64,000 nucleotides of DNA. Origin: Luteimonas suaedae (GTDB lineage: Bacteria > Pseudomonadota > Gammaproteobacteria > Xanthomonadales > Xanthomonadaceae). A program made the translations under genes and the position numbers. Positions 8,787 through 15,819 of this stretch are shown here, piece after piece. The notes below the pieces were generated by a model. It made no database searches. It saw only the letters and a program-made list of their open reading frames with translations, and was not told where the DNA came from. The DNA lies in contig NZ_VSSP01000007.1 of assembly GCF_008312895.1 (NCBI RefSeq), forward strand, positions 124,001-188,000, written 5' to 3'. Each line of letters begins with the position of its first letter. The stretch's first letter is position 1.

Positions 8787-9915
8787 GGCAGCGAGGAAGA
8801 CGGCACAGTCCGACCGCGCCAGGCGACGGACCGGCAGCCTCGGCGATCACGCCGGGATCGAGGCGACGCCGCTGCGCGGCCGCATCCCGTCGCTGGGGGC
8901 GGCGCAGGCCGAAGCGCTGCGCGGCTTCTTCTCCGCGCCGCAAAGCTGGTACCTGCAGGACAACGGCCTGCTGCACTTCATGCCCGGCACCGCCACGGCC
9001 GCCGGCGAGACCTTCGAACTCGATGCCGAGGGCACCCGCCTGGGATTGCGCCTGCAGGTCGCCCAGGTCGTCACCGGCGACGGGCTGCACTGGAGCGACT
9101 ACAGCGGGCGTTCGCGGGTGCTGGCCTGGAGCCTGGCGCACGAACCACACCTGATGCGCCTGAGCGAAGCCCTCGGGGTGGCGCTCGCGCCATTGCTCGA
9201 CATCGATCCGGACGTCGCCGCCGGCGAGGATGCCGTGTGGCTGGATTTCGTCATCGACGACGACACCTCCGATGCCGCGGCGGACGCCGCACGGCGCCCT
9301 CCGGCGATCCAGGGTGCGTTGCGGCTGCCGGCCGCCTGGCTGGAGCGCGTGCTGACCCGCGCCGAACCGCCGGTCGAAGGCGAACCGCCGCCGCCGCTGG
9401 GCCGCTGGCGCGAACTGCCGGCCAGCGTGTCGCTGCGATTGACGCCGCCACCGCTGCGCGCAGACCAATGGGCGGCGCTGCACCCGGGCGATGTCATCGT
9501 CGCCGGTCGTCGCGGCCAGCCGCCGCGCTTCGCGGTCCACGCCTGCGGCCGCCTGTGGCCGCTCGCGGCCGATGCCCGGGGCTGGCGCGTGGCGGGTCCG
9601 GTACAACATCCATCCAATTCGCCGCAGGAGACAGCCACCATGAGCGAGCAGGAAACCCCGGCCGCCGAAGACGCGGACACCCACGACGCCGACGCCGGCG
9701 TACGCCCGCTCCCGGTGCAGGTCGCATTCGAGATCGGCCGACTGGAGATGCGCGTAGGCGAACTGGCGACACTGCAGCCCGGCTACGTGTTCGCGCTACC
9801 GGCGCGACTGGAAGGCACCAACGTCACCATCCGCGCCAACGGCGAGACGGTCGGACAGGGCGAGCTGGTCGCCGTCGGCGACACGCTCGGCGTGCGGCTG
9901 CTGTCCTGGACCTAG
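8779..9915 (+). CDS. sctQ: Type III secretion cytoplasmic ring (C-ring pod) protein SctQ
   Basis: A 378-residue protein of the sorting platform under the injectisome. The C-terminal ~75 residues are a SPOA domain: LPVQVAFEIGRLEMRVGELA, then GYVFALPARLEGTNVTIRANG and the end GDTLGVRLLSWT. A second, more diverged SPOA-like segment lies at about 200-275. The region between (about 280-305) is acidic and linker-like. The ATG overlaps the last codons of the response regulator. An in-frame ATG with its own ribosome site lies at 9640 and probably makes a separate C-terminal product (see the separate entry). Confidence 0.9.
   Translation: MAEAARKTAQSDRARRRTGSLGDHAGIEATPLRGRIPSLGAAQAEALRGFFSAPQSWYLQDNGLLHFMPGTATAAGETFELDAEGTRLGLRLQVAQVVTGDGLHWSDYSGRSRVLAWSLAHEPHLMRLSEALGVALAPLLDIDPDVAAGEDAVWLDFVIDDDTSDAAADAARRPPAIQGALRLPAAWLERVLTRAEPPVEGEPPPPLGRWRELPASVSLRLTPPPLRADQWAALHPGDVIVAGRRGQPPRFAVHACGRLWPLAADARGWRVAGPVQHPSNSPQETATMSEQETPAAEDADTHDADAGVRPLPVQVAFEIGRLEMRVGELATLQPGYVFALPARLEGTNVTIRANGETVGQGELVAVGDTLGVRLLSWT
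9640..9915 (+). CDS. Probable internal translation product SctQ-C (C-terminal SPOA domain)
   Basis: Within sctQ an in-frame ATG at 9640-9642 is preceded at nine bases by CAGGAG, a better ribosome site than most in this window. Starting there gives a 91-residue protein holding an acidic leader and the complete C-terminal SPOA domain. In Yersinia YscQ, Shigella Spa33 and Salmonella SpaO an internal start yields just such a short form, which binds full-length SctQ in a 2:1 complex. That precedent plus the ribosome site supports the call; it is not shown here. Confidence 0.65.
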   Translation: MSEQETPAAEDADTHDADAGVRPLPVQVAFEIGRLEMRVGELATLQPGYVFALPARLEGTNVTIRANGETVGQGELVAVGDTLGVRLLSWT

Positions 9916-9928
9916 GAGACGCCGCGAG

Positions 9929-10939
9929 ATGGATTTCAGCAACTACTCCCCGGCACTGGTCCTCGTCATCGTCGTCAGCCTGGCGCTGGCGCCGTTCGTG
10001 GCGGTGATGGTGACCTCGTTCACCAAGATCGTGGTGGTGCTGAGCCTGCTGCGCAACGCGCTCGGGTTGCAGCAGGTGCCGCCGAACGTGGTGATCAACG
10101 GATTGGCGATCGTGCTGTCGATCTATGTCATGTATCCGGTGATCCTGGACACGCACGAGGCGATCAACGCGCGCCTGGAAGGCAAGCCGGCGCCGGCCTC
10201 GGTGCAGGCGCAGATCGACGCGCGGGCCCGGGCGCAGGCCGAGCGCCGCGCCCGGTCCGCGTCCGCGTCCGCGTCCGCGACACCGTCGCGGGCAGCGGCC
10301 GACGACCCGGCCCCGGCGAGCCCGGCCGCGGCCGATGCGCTGCGCGCCGAGGCCGAGGCCGGTGGCGACGACGCCACGGCGGCGCCCGAGCGCGGTGAGC
10401 TGTTCCGCAACGTCAGCGGCGGGACGCTCGCCGACGCCCTGGCAAGCATCGCCGAGGACGCGCAGCCGGCCACCGATCCCGACGAACCGGTCGTCATCGT
10501 CGCGCCACCGCCGCCGGCTCCCGCCGCCACCGGCGGCATGGATGCGGCGCGGCTGCTGTCGCTGGTGGAGGCCGGCAAGGAGCCGTTGCGCACGTTCCTG
10601 ATCCGGCATTCGCAGGACGCCGAGCGTGCCTTCTTCCTGCGCAGCGCGCAGCGGCTGCTGCCGCCGGAGCGACGCGCATCGCTGACGGTCGACGACTTCA
10701 TCGTGGTGGTGCCGGCGTTCACCGTCAGCGAACTGACCGCGGCGTTCCAGATCGGCTTCCTGATCTTCCTGCCGTTCCTGATCATCGATCTGGTGGTCGC
10801 CAACATCCTGCTGGCGCTGGGCATGATGATGATGTCGCCGACGATCGTCTCACTGCCGTTCAAGCTGCTGCTGTTCGTGCTGATCGACGGCTGGGCCAAG
10901 CTGGTGCACGGCCTGGTGCTGACCTACGGCGGCGGCTGA
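9929..10939 (+). CDS. sctR: Type III secretion export pore protein SctR with a large central insertion
   Basis: The product is 336 residues, about 115 more than usual for this FliP/YscR family. Residues 1-80 carry the N-terminal helices (VMVTSFTKIVVVLSLLRNAL, then ALGLQQVPPNVVINGLAIVL). Residues 220-336 carry PLRTFLIRHS, VPAFTVSELTAAFQIGFLIF and the NILLALGMMMMSP helix region. Between them, about 85-205 is an Ala/Asp/Pro-rich, low-complexity stretch containing a GTCCGC hexamer repeated four times (10255-10278). It forms the export pore with SctS and SctT. AGGAGA precedes the ATG. It begins 13 bases after sctQ. Confidence 0.94.
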   Translation: MDFSNYSPALVLVIVVSLALAPFVAVMVTSFTKIVVVLSLLRNALGLQQVPPNVVINGLAIVLSIYVMYPVILDTHEAINARLEGKPAPASVQAQIDARARAQAERRARSASASASATPSRAAADDPAPASPAAADALRAEAEAGGDDATAAPERGELFRNVSGGTLADALASIAEDAQPATDPDEPVVIVAPPPPAPAATGGMDAARLLSLVEAGKEPLRTFLIRHSQDAERAFFLRSAQRLLPPERRASLTVDDFIVVVPAFTVSELTAAFQIGFLIFLPFLIIDLVVANILLALGMMMMSPTIVSLPFKLLLFVLIDGWAKLVHGLVLTYGGG

Positions 10940-10964
10940 TGCAGGCGAGTGGAGGCACGCTGAG

Positions 10965-11243
10965 ATGAACGAAGTCCTGGAGCTCACCCGGCAGGCGCTG
11001 TGGCTGGTGCTGCTGCTGTCGGGGCCGCCGATCGCGGCCGCGGCACTGGTGGGACTGGTGGTGGCGTTCCTGCAGGCCGCCACCCAGTTGCAGGAGCAGA
11101 CGTTCGCCTACGCGCTGAAGTTCCTCGCCATCGTGCTGATGCTGTTCGTGACCGGCTCGCTGATCGGCGGCACGCTGTACACCTACGCGCACCAGATCTT
11201 CATCGATTTCCCGGGCCTGGTCCGCGGCGGCCGCACCCTCTGA
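10965..11243 (+). CDS. sctS: Type III secretion export pore protein SctS (YscS/FliQ family)
   Basis: A 92-residue protein of two hydrophobic hairpin helices, forming part of the export pore with SctR and SctT. Typical features are the N-terminal LTRQALWLVLLLSGPPIAAA, the polar turn with LQAATQLQEQTF, and the second helix KFLAIVLMLFVTG. Its length matches the family. Its TGA overlaps the ATG of sctT (TGATG), so the pair is translationally coupled. Confidence 0.95.
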   Translation: MNEVLELTRQALWLVLLLSGPPIAAAALVGLVVAFLQAATQLQEQTFAYALKFLAIVLMLFVTGSLIGGTLYTYAHQIFIDFPGLVRGGRTL

Positions 11244-12028
11244 TGCCCTACGACACGATCGGCGACGCGATGCTGGCGTTGGGCCTGACGCTGCCGCGGA
11301 TCATCGGCGCGTTCCTGATGCTGCCGCTGATCACCCAGTCCAACATGCCGGCGATGGTGCGCAACAGCTTCCTGGTCAGCCTGGCGATCGTGGCGCTGCC
11401 GGTGGCGGTGGCGGCGGCGCCGACCGAGAGCATGAGCACCCTGCAGTGGCCGATGATGGTGCTCAAGGAGCTGTTCATCGGGGTGGCGATCGGCTTCTGC
11501 TTCGGCATCGTGTTCTGGGCGTTCTCGGCCGCCGGCAGCGTCATCGACAGCCAAGTCGGCATGGGCATGTCGACCGTGTTCGACCCGATCCAGGGCCACC
11601 AGGTCTCGCTGCACGCCGAGTTCCTGTCGCATTTCGCCGCCTGGCTGTTCATGGCCAGCGGCGCGTTCCTGATCTTCCTCGACCTGCTGCTGTCGAGCTA
11701 TGCGATCTGGCCGCCGACCTCGTTCTTCCCCGACCTGCCGTCGAGCGGCATGAATCTGTTCGTCGGCCATTTCAGCTTCATGATGACCACGCTGCTGGTG
11801 CTGGCGGCGCCGGCGATGGTGATCCTGCTGATCATCGACCTGTCGTTCGGCCTGGTGAACCGCTACGCGCCGCAGCTCAACGTGTTCGCGCTGACCCTAC
11901 CGATCAAGGCCTGGCTGGCAACCGCGATCATCCTGCTGATGCTCGGCGTGTACGTCGAGATCCTGGTCGAGCGGCTGACCGACAGCCGCGGCCTGATGGA
12001 ACTGCTGCGCACCACGTTCGGCGGCTGA
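11243..12028 (+). CDS. sctT: Type III secretion export pore protein SctT (YscT/FliR family)
   Basis: A 261-residue polytopic membrane protein completing the SctRST export pore. About six hydrophobic segments are visible. Family marks include GLTLPRIIGAFLMLPLITQS near the N-terminus, VIDSQVGMGMSTVFDP about halfway, and NVFALTLPIKAWLATAIILL near the C-terminus. The frame is open further upstream, but the ATG at 11243 overlaps the sctS stop and yields the family length. It is the last gene of the plus-strand run. Confidence 0.95.
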   Translation: MPYDTIGDAMLALGLTLPRIIGAFLMLPLITQSNMPAMVRNSFLVSLAIVALPVAVAAAPTESMSTLQWPMMVLKELFIGVAIGFCFGIVFWAFSAAGSVIDSQVGMGMSTVFDPIQGHQVSLHAEFLSHFAAWLFMASGAFLIFLDLLLSSYAIWPPTSFFPDLPSSGMNLFVGHFSFMMTTLLVLAAPAMVILLIIDLSFGLVNRYAPQLNVFALTLPIKAWLATAIILLMLGVYVEILVERLTDSRGLMELLRTTFGG

Positions 12029-12062
12029 ACGTTTTCCCGGCGTCACCCACATCGTTCACTGT

Positions 12063-12206
12063 GTAGGAGGGGCTTCAGCCCCGACCACGCGGGCCAACAG
12101 CAGATGTTCTCGGCCGTCGTTCTCCTTCGCGACGCGCGGCGGCGCGTTCATCGCGGTCGCCACCGATGGGGCTGCCTGGTGCGGTCGGGGCTGAAGCCCC
12201 TCCTAC
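12063..12206. repeat. GTAG-headed REP doublet between sctT and sctU
   Basis: A 24-base element beginning GTAGGAGGGGCTTCAGCCCC (12063-12086) is matched by its exact inverted copy at 12183-12206, enclosing about 95 bases. Each arm contains a GGGGC/GCCCC hairpin. GTAG-headed palindromes of this kind are known as REP elements in Xanthomonadaceae (SMAG in Stenotrophomonas). The element fills most of the 224-base gap between convergent sctT and sctU and could fold as a bidirectional terminator. Nothing else is seen in that gap. Confidence 0.85.
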
Positions 12207-12252
12207 AGTTGGGACGAAGGTCGACTCGCCCTTGAGACGATCGACAGCGCGT

Positions 12253-13323
12253 TCAGATGCCGCCGCGGCCGCGGCGCACGCCCTCGGCCCAGTGCAGCAC
12301 CTCGGCCACGGCGTCGAAGAACTCGTTGCCGATGTAGTCGTCGAGCTCCACCTTCTCGTTGAGCCCGCGCGCCAGCGGGATGTTCTGCAGGATCGGCACC
12401 CCCGCCTCCTCGGCGGCCTGCTTGATCATCTCGGCGAAATGCCCCTCGCCCTTCGCCACCACCACCGGCAGGTCGGTCTCGCCGTGCTCGTACTGCAGGG
12501 CGACGGCGATGTGGGTGGGATTGGTCACGACCACGCTCGACTTGCGGACTGAGCTGAGCATGTTCTGCTGCGACCACTCCTGGTGCAACTGTTTGCGTCG
12601 CTGCTTGACGTAGGGGTCGCCCTCGTTCTCCTTGACCTCCCGCTTGATGTCGCGGCGGCTCATCTTCAGTTTCTTGGTGTAGGAGAACTTCTGGTACCAG
12701 ACATCGAGCGCCGAAACGAAGAAGAACACCACCACCGTCCAGAGCACGATCCACTTCAGCGCGTGCCAGATCGCCGAGCCCATCGCCGCCGGAGTCATGT
12801 ACGGCAGCTTCAGCAGGCCGTCGAGCATGCCGCGCAGCACGAGGTAGCCGATGCCGAGCAGCGCCGCGCTCTTGAGCACCGACTTGATCAGCTCGACCAG
12901 GTTGTCCATCGAGAACATCTTCTTGACGCCCTCGGCCGGGTTGAGCTTGTCCAGGTTCGGGGTGAGCTTCTTCATGCTCGCGATCGGCCCGACCTGCAGG
13001 AACTCGGTCACCACCGCCAGCAGCATCGCCAGCAGCATCAACGGCAACGTCAGCCACAGCAGGGTCTGGAAGGCCAGGTACGCGAGCCGCGGCAGGGTCT
13101 CGAAGAACGGCGCGCCGACCGCCTCCAGGCTCCGGTCGAACAGCGCGCTGATGCGCGTGTGCATGAAGCCCATCAGCATCCAGGCGCCGGCGATCCAGCC
13201 CATCACCAGCACGGTGCTGGTCAGCTCCTTGCTCTTGGCGACGTTGCCTTCCTTGCGCGCGTCGCGGATTTTTTTCGGCGTCGGTTTTTCGGTCTTGTCG
13301 GCGCCCTGGTCCTTGTCTGCCAT
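12253..13323 (-). CDS. sctU: Type III secretion export switch protein SctU (YscU/FlhB family)
   Basis: A 356-residue membrane protein that controls substrate-class switching. It starts with the basic KTEKPTPKKIRDARKEGNVA motif, has four hydrophobic segments (about 30-55, 78-105, 140-165, 180-205), and a cytoplasmic domain with the self-cleaving NPTH motif at about 265 (VVVTNPTHIAVALQY). The sequence after it (LARGLNEKVELDDYIGNEFF) is typical. It is convergent with sctT and set apart from it by a REP doublet, so it has its own promoter, probably in the 238-base gap upstream. Confidence 0.96.
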   Translation of the reverse strand: MADKDQGADKTEKPTPKKIRDARKEGNVAKSKELTSTVLVMGWIAGAWMLMGFMHTRISALFDRSLEAVGAPFFETLPRLAYLAFQTLLWLTLPLMLLAMLLAVVTEFLQVGPIASMKKLTPNLDKLNPAEGVKKMFSMDNLVELIKSVLKSAALLGIGYLVLRGMLDGLLKLPYMTPAAMGSAIWHALKWIVLWTVVVFFFVSALDVWYQKFSYTKKLKMSRRDIKREVKENEGDPYVKQRRKQLHQEWSQQNMLSSVRKSSVVVTNPTHIAVALQYEHGETDLPVVVAKGEGHFAEMIKQAAEEAGVPILQNIPLARGLNEKVELDDYIGNEFFDAVAEVLHWAEGVRRGRGGI

Positions 13324-13561
13324 CCGTGCCTACCCGCATTGCCGCGACATCGGCGCGAGGCTAGCATGGCACGCAGCGCCCGCCAGCCCGGCGCAGCCGC
13401 GCGATCGATCCTGAACAGCGCCCGGATGGCGACCCCGGACCTAGGGTTGCCCCGGGGTGACAGCCTCGCGGCAGCCTCGTTACATTGCCGGCAACGCCGC
13501 AGAAGCGGCCCGTTCCGCGTTCCGCATACCACGCTCCGCACACCAGGATAGTTCGCCGCAC

Positions 13562-13879
13562 ATGAGCAGCATCGGTTCCGATCCGCATCTCAACGTCACC
13601 GGTCTCGGCCGGCTGGGCGGGCAGGGTGCGCTCGACGATCTGCAGCGGCAGCAGGCACCGCAGCAGGCGCCGGACGTCGCCCGCGAGGCGCTGCGGGCCG
13701 ACACCCCCGCCGCGATCGATCCCGGCGAGCAGGTGCTCGCCGCCAGCGCCTGGGACGACATCGATCCCGGCGCACGCTTGCTGGCCGGCGATCTCGGTTT
13801 CGAAAGCGGCCTCGGCGCACTCGACCTGTCGCAGGCCGCCGACCACGCCACCGACGCGATCCTCGACGCTCTCGCCTAG
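13562..13879 (+). CDS. Small unrecognised protein next to sctU
   Basis: A 105-residue acidic, Ala/Asp/Leu-rich protein. I do not recognise it. It has no signal or membrane segment. The middle part is Gln/Pro-rich (RQQAPQQAPD) and the C-terminal part could form an amphipathic helix (GALDLSQAADHATDAILDAL). The ATG at 13562 is chosen because upstream in-frame codons look non-coding. It is divergent from sctU and 62 bases before another unknown gene, so both may be T3SS accessory genes (a secreted protein, rod-like protein or chaperone); this is only positional. Confidence 0.5.
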   Translation: MSSIGSDPHLNVTGLGRLGGQGALDDLQRQQAPQQAPDVAREALRADTPAAIDPGEQVLAASAWDDIDPGARLLAGDLGFESGLGALDLSQAADHATDAILDALA

Positions 13880-13941
13880 ACGCTTCCGCGCGGCATGCCC
13901 GCCGCGCTAGAGTCCGAAGCCGTCCCCACCGCGGCGCCGTC

Positions 13942-14622
13942 ATGACCGAAGCCGTGCCTTCCCCCGCCTCCCTGCGCTCCGCCGCCGATCGCCTGGTGTC
14001 GGCGCTGGCCGCGCATGGCGACGCCGAGTACCGCCTGACCGTGCTCAAGCGGCTGGCGCGGCGGCTCGGCGAGGAGCACTACCCGATGTTCCTGCGCCTG
14101 CTCGCGGTGGTCGCCGAGAGCGACGACGACCGCGCCAAGCGGCTGCTGGCCGAGACCTTCGGCACCGCGCTGCGGCGCATGGACCTGCCCGGCGGTGCGC
14201 TGAGCTCCTGGGGCGCGACCCGGCTGCCGGACAACGTCACCCCGTTCTCCGCCGGCGCGCTGTCCGGGCAGTTCTTCGGCGCCACCCCGCGCCGCCTGCT
14301 CGGACCGGTGGAATACCTCACCGTCTGGCACCTGCAGCGCACCCAGCGCACGCCGCTCGGCGCGCAGGCCTTCCGCAACGCACTGGCGCACCTGATCGCG
14401 CTGCTCAACCACAGCGAGGACGCGCGCAGCCTGTATCCGCAGAAGCTGGCGGCCGACGCCGAGAACGAACTCGAGGGCGCCTACACCCGCGCCACCCGCG
14501 AACGGCTGGCGGCGGTGGCGGCCGCCTGGAAGGCCGGGCGATCGCCCGACGAGGTGGCGCAGGCGGCGCTCGACGCCGTCCCCGACCAGGCGCCCGGCGG
14601 CTGGGTGGTGCGCGACCTGTAG
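13942..14622 (+). CDS. Unrecognised 226-residue protein downstream of the T3SS cluster
   Basis: A soluble, mainly helical protein of 226 residues. I do not recognise its family. The first 80 residues look like an alpha-helical bundle (LVSALAAHGDAEYRLTVLKR), with a conserved-looking centre around FFGATPRRLLGPVEYLTVWH. Its helical, charged character would suit a T3SS accessory or chaperone-like role, and it is next to another unknown gene and sctU. Its TAG stop codon is part of the GTAG head of a REP element starting at 14619. Confidence 0.6.
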   Translation: MTEAVPSPASLRSAADRLVSALAAHGDAEYRLTVLKRLARRLGEEHYPMFLRLLAVVAESDDDRAKRLLAETFGTALRRMDLPGGALSSWGATRLPDNVTPFSAGALSGQFFGATPRRLLGPVEYLTVWHLQRTQRTPLGAQAFRNALAHLIALLNHSEDARSLYPQKLAADAENELEGAYTRATRERLAAVAAAWKAGRSPDEVAQAALDAVPDQAPGGWVVRDL

Positions 14623-14756
14623 GCGGGGCTTCCGCCCGCGCCAGGCAGACGCCCCGGTGGCGACCATATGAACGCGCCGCCGCGCGTTGCGAGGGAAAAC
14701 GCCGGCAGAGGGCATTGACCGGTCGCGCGCGGGGTCGGGGCTGAAGCCCCTCCTGC
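14619..14756. repeat. GTAG-headed REP doublet downstream of the 226-residue gene
   Basis: A REP-like arm GTAGGCGGGGCTTCCGCCCG begins at 14619, inside the stop codon of the preceding gene. The inverted arm GGTCGGGGCTGAAGCCCCTC lies at 14733-14756. The two arms are more diverged from each other than in the doublets at 12063 and 22370. The total span is about 138 bases. It occupies the gap before the next lipoprotein gene; the rest of 14757-14871 shows nothing I can name, apart from some resemblance to the flank of the 22370 doublet. Confidence 0.7.
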
Positions 14757-14871
14757 ATGGGCGACTGGCACGGAAAGCGAATGTCGATACGCCCTGGGCG
14801 CATTGGCGTCCGACTTGCCGCGGTCGAGGTCGACGGCCAAGATGCCGTCTGCGTCCCGGGAAGTACGCACC

Positions 14872-15771
14872 ATGTCCGCAACCATCCGCCTGCTGCTGCT
14901 GGCCGCGGCGCTGGCCTGCGCCGCCAGCGCCTGCAAGCGCGAACCGGCCGGTGCCACGGCGCCCGCAACCGCCGCGCGCCCGGCCGACGCGGTGCGGCTG
15001 CCGGCGCGGCACCTGCACGACGACGACCTGGTGGCGTTCGCCCGTGACGCGGTTCCGCCGGCCCTCTACGCGCAGCTCGAGACGGCCTGGAGCAACGGCA
15101 GCCGCTGGCCGCTGGACGAATTGCCGCTGCACGAGCAACTGCCGAGGCTGCTGGCGACATTGGCCGAAGAGGGCTCGGAAGCCCGACTGCGCCAGGCCTT
15201 CCGCACCCAGTTCGCCGGCGCCGACGGCGAGCTGCGCGGCGCGGTGGAGACGCTGGGCCTGTTCGCCATGCACTACGTGCAGAACGACGAGACCCTGGAC
15301 GAGGACGAACGCGAACGCCGGATGCAGCTGATCGAGGCACTCGGCCGCTGGGGCCTGGACGCACCCCTGGCCGATCCCGCGCGCGCGGATGCGGCGATCG
15401 CACGGCTGGCGGCGGCGGCCCGCGCCACCGGGCTGCGCGACGAGGAGGCCTTCGCCGCCGCCGGCATGGAGGATGCCCTGCGCCGGCTGTCGCCGTTCCT
15501 GGCGGAGGTCAAGCGGGTGCTCGGCGGTTACGGCCTGGACGTGGACGCATCGCTGTCCGGCGCCGACATCAGCCTCGAGCGCCAGACCGGCGACAGCGCC
15601 CTGCTGCGGGTGCGCTACGAGGTGGCCGGGCATCCGGTGGACACCCGGATCGGCGTCGAGCGCCATGACGGCCGCTGGTACCGCAGCGACTATCTGCAGC
15701 ACGCTGAAGCCAGCGCCGGCGCGCCGGCGCCGCGGGCGCCGCCGCCGGCACCGCAGGCCGACGGGACCTGA
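14872..15771 (+). CDS. Predicted lipoprotein of unknown function, upstream of plsB
   Basis: A 299-residue protein with a lipoprotein-type signal (IRLLLLAAALACAASAC), probable lipidated Cys at about 20. The rest is helical, acidic and Leu/Ala-rich, with a compact-looking domain at about 195-275 (SLERQTGDSALLRVRYEVAG). The Ala/Pro-rich tail ends the protein. I do not recognise a named family. An upstream in-frame ATG at 14803 exists, but the one at 14872 directly precedes the signal sequence. The gene lies 48 bases before plsB and on the same strand. Confidence 0.7.
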   Translation: MSATIRLLLLAAALACAASACKREPAGATAPATAARPADAVRLPARHLHDDDLVAFARDAVPPALYAQLETAWSNGSRWPLDELPLHEQLPRLLATLAEEGSEARLRQAFRTQFAGADGELRGAVETLGLFAMHYVQNDETLDEDERERRMQLIEALGRWGLDAPLADPARADAAIARLAAAARATGLRDEEAFAAAGMEDALRRLSPFLAEVKRVLGGYGLDVDASLSGADISLERQTGDSALLRVRYEVAGHPVDTRIGVERHDGRWYRSDYLQHAEASAGAPAPRAPPPAPQADGT

Positions 15772-15819
15772 GGGCCACCGGCCCCGGTAGCGCCCCCTGC
15801 TGGGCGATAATGCCGCCCT

